Below the pieces are notes generated by a model. It saw nothing but the letters and a program-made list of their open reading frames with translations, ran no database searches and had not been told where the DNA came from. 60,373 bases of DNA from Gamarada debralockiae (Eukaryota > Ascomycota > Leotiomycetes > Helotiales > Hyphodiscaceae). Positions 32,761-44,071 of the stretch are shown here, piece after piece. The number at the start of each line of letters is the position of its first letter. Within the stretch, counting starts at the first letter, position 1. Where the stretch lies: the NCBI GenBank assembly GCA_002803225.1, contig NXFV01000859.1, positions 1 to 60,373 on the forward strand, in the 5' to 3' direction. Made by a program: the position numbers and the translations under genes.

Positions 32761-34195
32761 CTTGCGTGCAGGAGTTTCGGAAGTGCAAACCTAGGAAACA
32801 GTGCTCGTGGAGGAAAGCATCGGGAGATGAGTTGAGATGGGAGGACCGTAGATTGTTGGAGATGGTTTGATGGTAGAGCTGTTAGAGCTACTTTTAGACA
32901 TGAATGTAATGCATGACCTGGTACTTTGTGGCGCGCTTGATTTGATCAGGCGACCAGTTTCTGTTTTGGGAGTGTCATAACTCTTCAAGGCGCTCAGTGG
33001 CCGAGGCCGCACTTCGGCTAAGATGCTGGTGGCTTTGAGATGCCGAACAACGGAAAAGTCTTCGTAAAAGCTGGAATCCTTGGCTTCCACTTCGCACTCG
33101 GCCTAGCCGTGCGCGTATGCCTTGTTTTAAGGGGCGTTTGGCAAAGAGGACACTAATTTCTGCACCCCGCTTCCAAGATGTAATTATTATTGAGGAAGAA
33201 ACCGAGGGACATCGTGAGACAATTGAGATCAAGGAACAAGCCTTAGTTTTATAGCAGCGATGGTTTCGAGAGTGTTATCCAGTTTTATAAGCTAGTAGAT
33301 CATCGCATTAGGACGGTGTATCATGAGGCTGCGACACTAGTTACGCAATGTATTGGTACTGAAGTCGAGATTAACTTGTAATATTCGTTTCTAGCGTTGC
33401 TTGTAGAGATTCCGGCTAGTCAAGCTAGAAGGTTAGATCTGTGACAAGGTGAAGGAACTGGAGAGGTCAGAAGGCTTAGGTCGTTACTATTTATTAGATT
33501 TTAAGGCAGAAATAAATTGAATCAAATTTCTAGCCTGAAGAGATCAGACCTTACTAGATTGTCTATAGTCTCTAAGTAATGACCAGTATTAATAAACGAT
33601 TACGAGGGGCGAGATTCAATACCTATGCGCGGTATCCTTTACAAACCTCCAGTACTCTTATAAGTATATGTAGAGCTAAGGATTAAGTTAGTAGAGTTAG
33701 AAATTAAGTACAGCAGATCTGAATAGGCGGCGGCAGATTGCATTCACTAACTTACAAAATAGAGGACTATACCAATATAACTGTTAGAGGGTGATGTTGA
33801 TAGATTAAGTCACGTAGGGTTGTCGGTGGCTAGTCAGAATATAATCGGAGGGTAAATAGTGTATCTTCAGATCTCTGCCCTTTTCCCGAAGTCAGAGGCT
33901 TATATCAAGCATGTCAGGTAGGTGATCGTAAGTGCGACGTCATATCGTACGTTTGTCTTAATTTAATCATTTCCCGATGCCGTGCCCGAGTAGTGACTCA
34001 TATTTAATAAATATACCTTACTTACTTTATTAACTTGATAATCAAGATGTATTAGTATGCAAAATAGGTTTTGAATATCGTAAATGACTAGATTTAAACT
34101 TTTAATATGAAGAAAACAATTAGTATCTTATGTTATTGTAGTATAGTAATAAACAAATGGACGGTGTGATAGGTTGCCTCGGCTAGCAAAGGGCC
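32761..34195. other. AT-rich decayed region
   Basis: From about 33240 the sequence is strongly AT-rich with stops in all frames and many TA and TTA words, as in mutated transposon DNA. The first 480 bp is the upstream region of the duplicated-domain gene. No reading frame or element ends can be defined. Confidence 0.5.
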
Positions 34196-34640
34196 AATAG
34201 TGGCTGTCAGGATTCTCGGCGCAGGCCCCGGATTTAGCCGAAAACACACCAAAATTTACCTACTTTACAGAATTGTAACAACTCATAGAACAAATTAACT
34301 TTATCAAAATTGAAGGTCTGATTAAAGATAGATAAAAATAGTAATTTGTACTATTTAGATTTTTAATAACTAGTACTCTACTATTATTCTATAATATTAG
34401 TGATTTTATTAGGGAAATTTGTTAGCGAAATTTATCTATTTAGATATCTCTTGAAATATTGAGATTTGAAGAAACCTTCTGCGGGTGCGATTACTCTCTA
34501 AATCATAATCAGTTTATATATGTAATACTAAATATTGTTTAAATATAAATTTGTAGAGTTATAAAGTTGGCAAAACAGCATTTTTGGTGTGTTTTCGGCT
34601 AAATCTGGGGCCTGCGCCGAGAATCTTGACAGCCACTGTT
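34196..34640. mobile_element. Miniature inverted-repeat element (non-autonomous)
   Basis: The two ends form 59-bp inverted repeats: 34196-34254 reads AATAGTGGCTGTCAGGATTC and on, and 34582-34640 is its reverse complement except for three visible A/G or C/T differences. The shared part ends in TAGCCGAAAACACACCAAAA. The 327-bp interior is AT-rich with no gene. This is the layout of a MITE or similar DNA-transposon derivative. I could not find an unambiguous target-site duplication: flanks read AAAGGGCC on the left and GGGGCGATG on the right. Confidence 0.72.
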
Positions 34641-34700
34641 GGGGCGATGCTCTAGCGTTTCCCCGCATCAGCCTGGCCTGCCAATGATAGTCCGACCTTA

Positions 34701-34730
34701 CCTGCAGGGGTTCGAATCCCCTTCTTCTCA
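34701..34730 (+). other. tRNA-like T arm and acceptor 3' strand (partial)
   Basis: Positions 34706-34722 form a perfect 5-bp stem around the loop TTCGAAT, and GGTTCGAATCC is the consensus B box of tRNA genes. It is followed by seven bases and A, as in a tRNA 3' end. No matching 5' acceptor strand (GAGAAGA), D arm or anticodon arm was found within 120 bp upstream, where the inverted-repeat element ends. It is probably a tRNA fragment, or part of a tRNA-derived short element. Confidence 0.4.
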
Positions 34731-35513
34731 CTTGATATTCTTTTGAATTATCCTTTGGGGGTTGTAGAAAATGCTGCAGTTCAACTTTTTGCCTCTCAAG
34801 TTTCTTTCGCTGCGTGCGGCCATTCACGATGCGAGAGGCTACTCCGAGGTTGAGCGAGCCCCTTCCCCTTGACAAGAACGTTCTGCTAACAACACTCTAA
34901 GGGGTCGAGTGAGGTCAACCACATATTTCATTGTCAGGAATTGATTCTAACAATAAAATAGCCCTTCCTCTCACAGAATACTTTTTGGGGCAATATTTTT
35001 CTTTTGTTGCAGATCGTTTTATCGATAAGTAGAAGCGCTCTCTACCCGCAATTGGTAAGGACCCAATCCAGATCGCCCGAGCGACGAGCGAATTCTGAGC
35101 CCACTATCTATCTCAAGCTGTCATAACATTTGGTAGTAACACCTCTTGATCACCAGATCACCACCAAAATCCGAACTAGCAGAGATAATATCTCGCCAAG
35201 AACAGGTTTCACCACGCACAAATCATCAGATTGCTCATCAGGCTTCCCAGCCACCAAATCTCCGACCAAGCCTGCTGCGCAGCCAAGCGTAACTGCTTCA
35301 GAGTCAGAGCATCCAGCTCATGATTCCAAAGTCATCAACCGGAGTCGTCGATCGTTCTTGTCGCCAGCTATCTATCCGTTCAAATTCGTGCCATCAATTC
35401 GAATTGCTCGTCACAAGCACAACTCGATTTCGTGAAAGCGACAGCAGTTCCTCTTCCACGGACTGAGGACACCAGATACGGCATACTATTACATTCTGCA
35501 TACCCGCAGAGTA

Positions 35514-36208
35514 GGAGACATCAAAGAGCAGCTTCCTAGAGGCTCTTGCTAATCACCTGCTTGGCAGCATCGAGGCCGTCCAGAATCGCGAGTCATACGA
35601 GCATCCCCAACATCAGATCACGGAGCCGCGATACATCGATACAATCCTCTACACATCAGATAGTCTCTCAGGACCTTATCTCGATGGCCTCGACATCTAC
35701 GATAGTAGTTTCAGCCACTTTATGATACCCACCTCCATAAATATCATCGTCCTCAAAGAAAGACAGCCAGCAATCAGCTTCCGCAGATATAGTGTGAGAA
35801 TCCACGACCCCGGAGTATGGAGATGAGAAGTAACGAGATGACATCCAACCTCTCCGATTCAGCGTAGCGTGTGATGATGCAGATATTCGCTGATGTCCTC
35901 GATGCCCGCGACCGACGAAAAGCCTCACAGGAGAAGAGTCGAAACCCGGTTCAGAGAGCACCGAGAGTGTACCACCGCAGCAGCGTCAGACACCAAACCC
36001 AGATTTCGACATGCCACCGAACCCCGATTCATATTCTGCTATAAATACTCTGCAAGCAATAGGGTTCCAGTGGATCACACCAGATGACATCGGATTCTTC
36101 AACCCCGACTTATCCAACACCGAAATCATAGCCTCCTCCAAGAAGATCATCTACACCGATGTTTATGCTTTTGGGAACGGCCTCAACTTGACGCTCACAC
36201 TAAAATAA
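35514..36208 (+). pseudogene. Coding-like relic, possibly retrotransposon gag
   Basis: An open stretch without a start codon (35514-35825) reads ALANHLLGSIEAVQ, SLSGPYLDGLDIYDSSFSHF and ends in VRIHDPGVWR. About 80 bp later another frame reads CPRCPRPTKSLTGEE and continues in ALQ-like fashion to WITPDDIGFFNPDLSN and KKIIYTDVYAFGNGLNL, ending at 36208. The last part resembles the conserved GxFDP(D/E)Y...YYRDVYAF segment I recall from fungal LTR-retrotransposon gag-like proteins. Frame changes and stops show it is dead. Upstream at about 35130 a GGTAGTAAC word might be a primer-binding site, but no LTR pair could be defined. Confidence 0.35.
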
Positions 36209-37018
36209 AAACATCTAGGCATTTAATAAGCTCAAAGTACTCACAGCGCTAATGGCGTGGGAGGGCGGGAAGGGGATCACTAATTTGGGTCAATATCTAT
36301 TTTTATATCCGGGTCCAGTGATCAATAGAATCACCCATCACTACTTTTTTGCGTCTTAGAAAGATTGTTGTGGTGGCGATACTTCGATCGTGATCAAATC
36401 AATGATAAGTGTTCGGTACAACTGATGCTGAAAGTCAAATAACGGCGATTGAGTGTAATCTCTGCAGATGTGAACTAAGATTGTCTTCGAGAATCTTAAT
36501 TCCATGCCCATTCAAGTCCGACTTCGATAGCGCCCGTCACTTGGAAACAAGCACACCCCACATGACCCGGGAAATAGTTACCTACTTCCAATTGGGAATT
36601 GAAAGGGCGCCACATTTTCTGCGCGATAGAGGAAGATTCTAAGAACGTTGCATTCGATAAAGGGGGATAGCTATGCTCCATCATTACGACTAGGAAAGGA
36701 TTGTTCAAATTGTTGAAAGCTCGTTCAAGGGGGGAGAAGGGGTTAAGCGAACAGCTGTGACCTTTCCGTTGCTATGTCCTATACATATCAAGTTGCGTTC
36801 CTCCAAGTAGTGGACATAGCATTCATGTGTCTAACATGGCTGAGTAGAAGATTAATAGTCGTGGAAAGTTCTTCCCATCATCAGGAAATGGTCATCCGTC
36901 TCAAGTGCAGCGGAATGAATCCAGAAACGATGACACAAGTCTCGCCGAATTTCCCTCGCGGAAGGCCATATGTTTAGCTAAGCTGTTGTGCTCACTACCA
37001 AATGAGGGCTTTTTTGCT
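36209..37018. other. Intergenic, no gene seen
   Basis: Short frames without coding features; this is the 3' flank of the minus-strand Zn2Cys6 gene and the right edge of the decayed region. Confidence 0.4.
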
Positions 37019-39709
37019 CTATCTGTGATATCCTTGTCTTCGAACTGTTAGCCAAAAGCCACCTTGGCCGTTGGTTTCTACTTACCATGAGTGGCGATAA
37101 TTTGACGTATATCATTCACAAGATCTGCAGATTCGTGGTCAAGCCCTTCTTTGACATCTATCACTGGCTTGTCTCGGATGGGGTTGTAGGCACGACCGCC
37201 ATTATATTGCCTCGAGGTATCGTGAGTCTTGTAGATGGCGTGGAAAAGCTCAAGGAGGTGACCAAATAGAAGATCGTCCAACTTCCGGCAAGATTCGATA
37301 GTTGCTTCTGATGATGGCGCATCGCTCTCTACTCCATGAGCCCGGGTGTGCATAGTAAAGGCATCCATCGCAGTTTGAGCCTCTTCAATGCAAAAGCAGA
37401 GTATCAGGGCAACACAAAAGCATGTTACCCACACCGCTTTACTTCTGGTCCTAAGCTCTTTTTCTAATTCCTCAAGGACTTCCCTCATCACTTCTTTACG
37501 CAAAGCATGCATGGCAGATTTAATTTGTCGATTTAGAAGTCTCGATATGATGTTTGAGTCGTAAGCTCGCATAGTTGGCTTTCGAAGACATTCTCCAACA
37601 TCTTCCTTTGATGTATCAGTGATGGTCAGCGTCGTTCCCATGAAATAGTACATGGTATGAAGCATCATTGCTTTGTCCAACAGAGGCGTCTAAGCTAGTT
37701 CAGCAAATTTGCAAAACACAATGAGGCCAACTTACATTTCTTGAAGGACAAATTGAACCATGGTAGCGACTGACAGCTCCTAGTATCATCTTCGATATTT
37801 TGTTACACCTCCCAGTGACTAGACTTGGCATATTTCGCTGATGGCTGACCACTAGTTGTATGTGGCTCCGGCATTTTTCTACTAGGGCCGCACAGGTACT
37901 TCGAGATGCGATCGGCGGAGGATACTGATACTGAAAGGATGGCACTCCGTCTTTTGATTCAGTGATAATTGTGGGGACGCGTGCTAATTTAGCACTCTTC
38001 AGGGCAAATTCAGATACAGCGAGCCTCATTGGCAGATATCCGCAGCCACAGGTGAAATCAACATTTATGTCAGTGCCCACATAACCGAGACTAAGCTCGT
38101 GAGATAGTTTGCCCCCCGCAGTTGGCTCAAGATGTGATACGAACGGACCTTTCAGATATCAGCTAGATGTCAGAGACCCACGCCAAGATGTGATATCTCA
38201 CCGGGGAAGAATAAGTCAGTAAAGTCATCCAAGTGGGACCTGGTACAGATTCTCTTGCCCAAGAAGGGTGCGCTCAACCCACTGCAGCGCTCGCAGATCT
38301 CACCTGAGGTGCACTGTGGTAGTTTAGCTAATGTCACTGAAAGCACAACTGCTTCAGCTTACTTTGATCTTTAGGATTGAACATGGAAGACAAGCCCGCA
38401 GATGTCTCATCTTCTGAGCATGCTTGGCCGTCTCTGGATTCAAGTGGCCGTGTCGACGACCACCAGCCTTACGCGGGTACTTGACTTCCTTGATTGCTTC
38501 GTGCGGTTTAAGCTCTGTTGACGATATGTGCTCCCAGTTTAATGGTTTCAGTAGCCGAACTTTCTTTAGAGCTGTGGTAGGCTTGGCGGTTATCGTGCAT
38601 CCGTTTTCAAGCACATCTTCATTCGTATTATTAATGGTACGCAGACTGTCAGGAGCGTCGGTCGTGCCACGTGACTCTGAATCCCAGCTAAGAGGAGGCT
38701 GTCCGAAGTCCATAGAAGGTGTTTCCAGTAGACGGAATGTATCAGAAGCCGGCGACACTTCAATAGGACAAAAACACGACGCCTGCGAACGGTGGACAGA
38801 TGTCAGAGTTATCTTTGGAGGTATTGACGTTGTTTCAAAACTGTGTACATGGTGAAATGTGGAGGAATCATTTAACAGATTGAGCTGAAATTCATCATCC
38901 ATTGATTTATTCCACAATCCTTGATGGAATTGGCCATAGTTAGAATATGAGGCAGTCCGGTCTTCGAAGTCAGTGAATTGGCTGATATCTTTACCAAAGC
39001 CGTTGAAGCAAATTGTTTCCACGGGCACTAGACAAAGTCAGCAATGAAAGTCTATGGATGAGAGTTGAGGCCTACAGTCCTTAGAGCTCTTGTCGCGAGG
39101 GATATCTGAGCGAAGAAAATCCGCCCAAAATGATTTGGTCTGGTCGAGTGGCACAATGTCTCTTCGGAGTGCGTTCGTGAGTCCCAGTTCAGCACTCCCC
39201 GGAAAAGCTTCTTCCCCGTCCAAAATACTATCTGGACACGAATCTAGATTGCCATCTTCTGAGTTGGTTAAAATTGGAAATTGAAGTAGGGAGTCCGAGT
39301 TTGACTGTAAACCATTGAGTCTTAGCCATGGGCTTGGCGGGATTTCGGTCGATGGTGGATCTTCAAATGTTTGCCACCAAAGGTCGTATTCGGGGGTTTT
39401 GGACTGCTCATGTTGGAACCACTGGTGGAGGTTCTGGGCTGAGAAATCGTTCTTTTGACCTTCGGGATTCCATGCCAAAGGGTCTTGGAATATTGAATCT
39501 TTAGCAAAAGTAGGGAGAGATTTAACCGGTTCAACGTTGACCTCTAGATTCGGTCTAGAGTGTAGCTGTGATATCTGCTGTCGTTTTGAGAATTGCCTGC
39601 TACCGGCGCTACCTTGAGCTAATTCATAAAGCCAGGGTTGGGGAGGTCCGTATCGAGAGGGTAGTTGGTGGTTGATATTGAAGTCGTAAGTACGTTTGCG
39701 AGAAGCCAT
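37019..39709 (-). CDS. Zn2Cys6-type transcription factor
   Basis: Six exons fit phase and splice consensus: 39709-39076, 39027-38363, 38313-38202, 38148-37736, 37689-37086 and 37032-37019, giving about 813 residues. The zinc cluster lies in mid-protein and is assembled across intron 2: cysteines 424, 427, 434, 440, 443 and 456 (C-x2-C-x6-C-x5-C-x2-C-x12-C), with ACLPCSILKIK ending exon 2. The last spacing is longer than the classic 6-8. The N-terminal half is Ser/Pro/Asp-rich and likely activating. The C-terminal part includes a second Cys pair (DFTCGCGYLP) and a helical region (LLDKAMMLHTMYYFMGTTLT to SADLVNDIRQIIATH). The final mini-exon is the least certain piece; the frame could simply end at 37078. 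It may control the dioxygenase gene upstream on the same strand. Confidence 0.8.
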
Positions 39710-40506
39710 CTCTGAGACAACTGAAGTCTGATTTTCTGCAAGAACAAACAGATCGTTTTGTGTGAAATGTTATGTCCTCAAGTTTAATTTTTAACAGGTA
39801 TTGTGAATTCACTTGTCTTTGACGATAATTCAGAGACAAAATGTTGATTCGCTGGATTTCCACTGGTATCAGGGAACCTACGTGCGAGGCTGCGAGTCTG
39901 TGACGAAAACGGTATTCCAACATCTCACAGCCCGAAGCTTCCCACCTCGTCGCCCAACTGTTCAGCTGTTTCTTTGGACGTGGCTTTCTTTCTGCCTTCT
40001 CACGTAACACGAATCCGAAGATGCCTTGGGAAGTGTTCGCCACACCGCGTAGAGAATTGGATCAGCGCTGCGCCCGGTTATGGACTGATGACCTGCAGAT
40101 CAAGAAGCCTTAATGCCCGATATGCGGCAGGGTTTACTGTTCCAAGTACTGAGTTGACACACATCAAGCTCTAGATTGGGCTGTAGACGCGCTTCTTGTG
40201 ATGATTTGAGAAGGCATCGAGGCTCTGAAAATTGGACTATGGCAGGATTTGAAAATTGGCTCGCAGGTGGATCAGTAATGTGATTTGTATTTGAACCTAC
40301 ACCGAATGAAATCATACCGTAGAAACTACAATCAGATTGCCATCTGCCTGGGTCGCATGCGCCAGCTCTTGAATCCTAAGTAATAAAACAAACATTTTGA
40401 GAAGTAACTCGTATAGAAGCTGTTGAGCAATGAAGAGTAAAACAAAATACTCGACGCTGTGGACGATAGAACACTAATAACTCATTGCTGCTCTCTGTCA
40501 TAAATA
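39710..40506. other. Intergenic between dioxygenase and regulator
   Basis: This 797-bp gap is the 3' flank of the dioxygenase and the promoter of the Zn2Cys6 gene. A 139-codon minus-strand frame at 39624-40043 overlaps the regulator's start and has no coding features. No CGG-triplet palindrome clear enough to call was seen. Confidence 0.4.
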
Positions 40507-42041
40507 TCAACCACAGTTGGTAGACGGATTCAGTTGATGCCCTGGAACACTGTAGGGGTCGATGTCCCAATGATCCTCAATGTCAGGCTGCGGCTCAAAC
40601 ACGAGGTCATGAACTCTTCGTAACCCATCGGGAATTCCCCAAGCCCGTTCAGGATCTCTCAGCCACAATCTTAAGAAGTATCTCTTCGATTCACCGCTGT
40701 CCTCGAAAGAGTTTCGACCGTGCATCAGCCCAAGGTTATTGAGGAAGCACATGTCCCCAGGAACCAGGTCTATTTCTAGCCCATGTTTTGCTGCTGTGAA
40801 ATGTACCGCATCAATGGCTTCCGCTTGAGCTTCCGTGAGAGGTTCAAAGGCGGAAGATTGCCGACTTCGAGGAAACTTGTCGTTGCTAGTCAAGGTACGG
40901 CGTGAAAAGTTTAGTATAGACTTCCCTTCATGGTAATAGAGAAGAGCATGATGCTGTAGAAAGGTGTAGCCACCCGTACTATCAAAATTCAAATCAGCTG
41001 CTGTCCATATTCTTCTCAAACGAATGCCACAAATAACCCACGTGCTCCAATTATTTTCCGATAGTATGCGAAGAATATCTGGTCGCGTTGCAGCGAGTTC
41101 GTTGTACACAGTCCACGATGATGCTATGCAGCTTTTACCACCTGACATAGCAGAGTTGAGACAATACAAAGCTAATATGTCAGGTGTGATGTCGTTGTGA
41201 TAAGGCTAGATGAGGTTAGTTGTCGACATCTTCCGTTAATAGGTGGGTTGAAGTATTTACCTGTGCGACATTTGAATACAGGGACGGACGGTCAGACCTT
41301 GGGGTATCAGAAAGTACAGCGTCGGTAATGTGTGCTACGACAGACCCTCAGTAGTTTTCATGGTGGCATAAAAGGTTTGGGACTTACAAATCAAGCTTCC
41401 TTCGTGGCTCTGTCGACCTCTCTGTTCCGCGACATAACTTGATATACCCAGGTACAGAATGACATTCTCCTCTCGAGTAAAATTCGCTGGATTCAGTCCT
41501 CTGAGGATGAAGAAGCCCCGCCCTGTGTGAATTTCCACGCTCAGATCTCGAAGTCTGTCTCCGAGATGTGGAAGCGGAAAGGTTGTCTTGTTGACTTGTG
41601 AAAGATCTAGCTTAAGATCTGTCCCAAATTATCATCAGTCATGAGCTCTTTTGATTTGGATAAAAGAAATTAAAGATCAATACTCTGCTCACCTTTGCAA
41701 TGGGTCAATCCTGAGTGTATCTCTTTGATTTCTGTGATAGAGAGATTGTAGACCCACAGATTACTCTCTTGCAATTCTGACCCACTCCAAACCAGGGATC
41801 CTTGAAGTGCCGTAGGCCACCCTTTGGGTAGCGTACTAACATTCCCACGTTCCTGGAGGCGTTTTTTTGCAGATTCCACGCGAGCTAGATACAAGTCAAG
41901 ATCCGGTGAATACCCAATTCTGCCGAGGCTAGGATAGAGTGAGGTATGCTGGGCGGCATCTAAAACTTCCTCTGATACCCGGTTCTTGAACTTCGGATGA
42001 GTTGCTGCACTGTCTTTCGGCAAGGACTGCTCCAACGACAT
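40507..42041 (-). CDS. TauD/TfdA-family 2-oxoglutarate/Fe(II) dioxygenase
   Basis: Four exons (42041-41693, 41618-41388, 41334-41261 and 41205-40507) fit phase and consensus and give about 450 residues. The iron site is visible: H221-x-D223 in PYHNDITPD and a distal His about 380 in NNLGLMHGRNSF, followed by the 2-oxoglutarate-binding Arg about 397 in RYFLRLWLRD. Supporting family landmarks are LVWSGSELQESNLWVYNLS, GRGFFILRGLNP and SYVAEQRGRQ. The family hydroxylates small acids or amines such as taurine; the substrate here is unknown. In the last exon, about 25 residues after NNWSTW fit the family poorly and may include an unspliced stretch. The start at 42041 is chosen because MSLEQSLPKD fits better than an upstream in-frame ATG at 42119. 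Confidence 0.85.
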
Positions 42042-44071
42042 TTTGAAGGTGTTGGAGGTGATTTGCACTAGCCTGAGTGAATTGCAGATGGAATAGATGA
42101 AACTTTGATTGTGCTGCATGTACAGCCTTCTGATGACTTTGCTTCATGATGAGGGAAAGGTAGCAAGTTGACAATCTATATCGTTGAAAAAACGGTTCGC
42201 CCATGACACTGAGCCGCAACACTTTGGTCGTTGTTTTGCACCGGTGTAGAATGGGGATTAGCGCGGGGCAGACTTCGAGAAAAGGTTCAGAAAACGAATT
42301 TTGCAGCTGGTGTTACCTTCAGATAACAGAAGCGGCTCTGTACTGTAGATAAGCTCCTGCCCAATCTGTGTCGTTGCATGATGTGCAGATCGTCTCAACA
42401 AAGATCTCTAACCCCACCACCCCGCACTTCCGAGACGCTCCGTCTTTCAATGGTATGGGACCAGCAGTCAGTTTGGATTATCGGCATAGATATGTCATCG
42501 TAAACTTGATGAAATGTTGATAGACTAAGTCGATGAGAGTCAAGGTAATGAAACTACCAGAAGGGATAGAATGCACCTGATACTCACCGATTGATCCGTT
42601 CCAGTTCTAGACTCTTCATCTTGCAAGGCAGAATCTTGTTTGGCCTACCTGGCCGGCAATGGTTCAACCACGTCCTCTGAGCCTCAAATAACATGTCAGG
42701 TGCGCTATGAACAACACACCATCTTTTTCAGGCTGAATCAGCAAGGGTCATCATAGGTCGGTCTTTGGCCTATTGTAGGAAGTACCACACCTCCAGAGCA
42801 GTATGGCAGCGGTTGGGCATCATAGGGAAGGTGTTGTACCAGCCAAAGTAAACCGTAGAAATTAATCAATTCTTCACCGAAACCGCAAAACGGGTAAAGG
42901 CAATCGAATGACTGATGACTTTGCTTCCAACATAGATTTTCAGCATAATCGGAATCAGCCAGCAGCGCTGCCTCCCTATCACAACTCTTCACTAACAGTC
43001 ATCGATCTTTCACGCAATCACCAATCATATTACTCTTCCCTGAAATGCAACATCGAAGTCTGCCTGAACGTAAGATTATAAAGCTGGAAATTTACATGAC
43101 GACTCATTTGCCCCAATAATGTGGAGCATGAACGTGATACACACACGGAATTCTGGAATTCTGGCCTCCAAGGCAGCAACGGATATTGCATAACTCATCA
43201 TGGTTATGGAGCACTTGGAAACACAACGTCAGTCACTAGAATTCTGCTGCGGAACTTGATCTGCGCAAATTGCAAGCCACTCCATTTAAAAACTCTGGAG
43301 CCTAACCATTCATCCACCTCCTCTAACATTCAGGCAGAATCATGACTGGTTGACGTCATCCAATGCTTTCAACAGAAGGGGGCGATCACCTGCCGTTGTG
43401 CTTTTGGTAGAAGCAAAGAGTAATCCCGGCAACGAGAATAGGGAGGTCGGTCAGTCCACTTAGATGTCACGCTATAGAACGTGCTTAAAAACATCAGGTT
43501 ACAGGTTCGAAATGACAAGGTGAAATCTCTCCGCGTAGTGCTACGCTTGACTTGGCAATACCAGGCATCAGAATTCACTGTCACTAGTTTACCGTGAAGA
43601 GATGAAGGCATGGTCAGCCTCAAGCGTGCTGCCATGCCAGGGTTTCTCATGCGAATGCGAGCACTTCCCATTATGCCACAAGAATAAAGAATAAATGCAT
43701 TTCTTCGCTGGGATTTCAGAGTTTCTGGGTCATAGCTCTACTGACAGGCCAGTCATGCTTGGGCGGTTTGACATCCACAATTTATTACTTTGCTAGATAT
43801 TCATGAAGAATGTTAACCAATAAGTCAAGAAAAGATGGAAGGCCGTGCAGACGACTAAGCCTTAAATTTAGAAGATTTAGAAGACTTCTCCTCATGTCCT
43901 GAGGTATCACAGATGACCTCGCGATATCCCCACTCAGGGCGGACTTTCTGAAATCAATTAAGTGGAATACGTAGATAATAACATAAACGTAGCGCTCAAT
44001 CACACCAGCACAAGTAAAGGAACTACCCGACAACATGAAGAAAGTACAAATGAAACAAATGAAACAAAACC
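42042..44071. other. Long intergenic region with one doubtful frame
   Basis: A minus-strand open frame at 42738-42992 (84 codons, GTG start) reads ENLCWKQSHQSFDCLYPF and QPLPYCSGGVVLPTIGQ and looks partly coding. It has no ATG, family match or clear upstream exon, so I do not call it a gene. Other frames (43121-43345, 43369-43671) lack coding features. The end is the 3' flank of the kinase gene. Confidence 0.35.

Noticed and set aside
34619..34730. Complete tRNA gene
   Set aside because: A good T arm exists, but no D arm, anticodon arm or fully pairing 5' acceptor strand could be found.
34528..34875. 115-codon minus-strand frame
   Set aside because: It runs through the inverted-repeat end and the tRNA-like fragment, so it is chance.
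39624..40043. 139-codon minus-strand frame upstream of the Zn2Cys6 gene
   Set aside because: It overlaps the regulator's first exon in another frame and lacks coding features; it is probably leader sequence.
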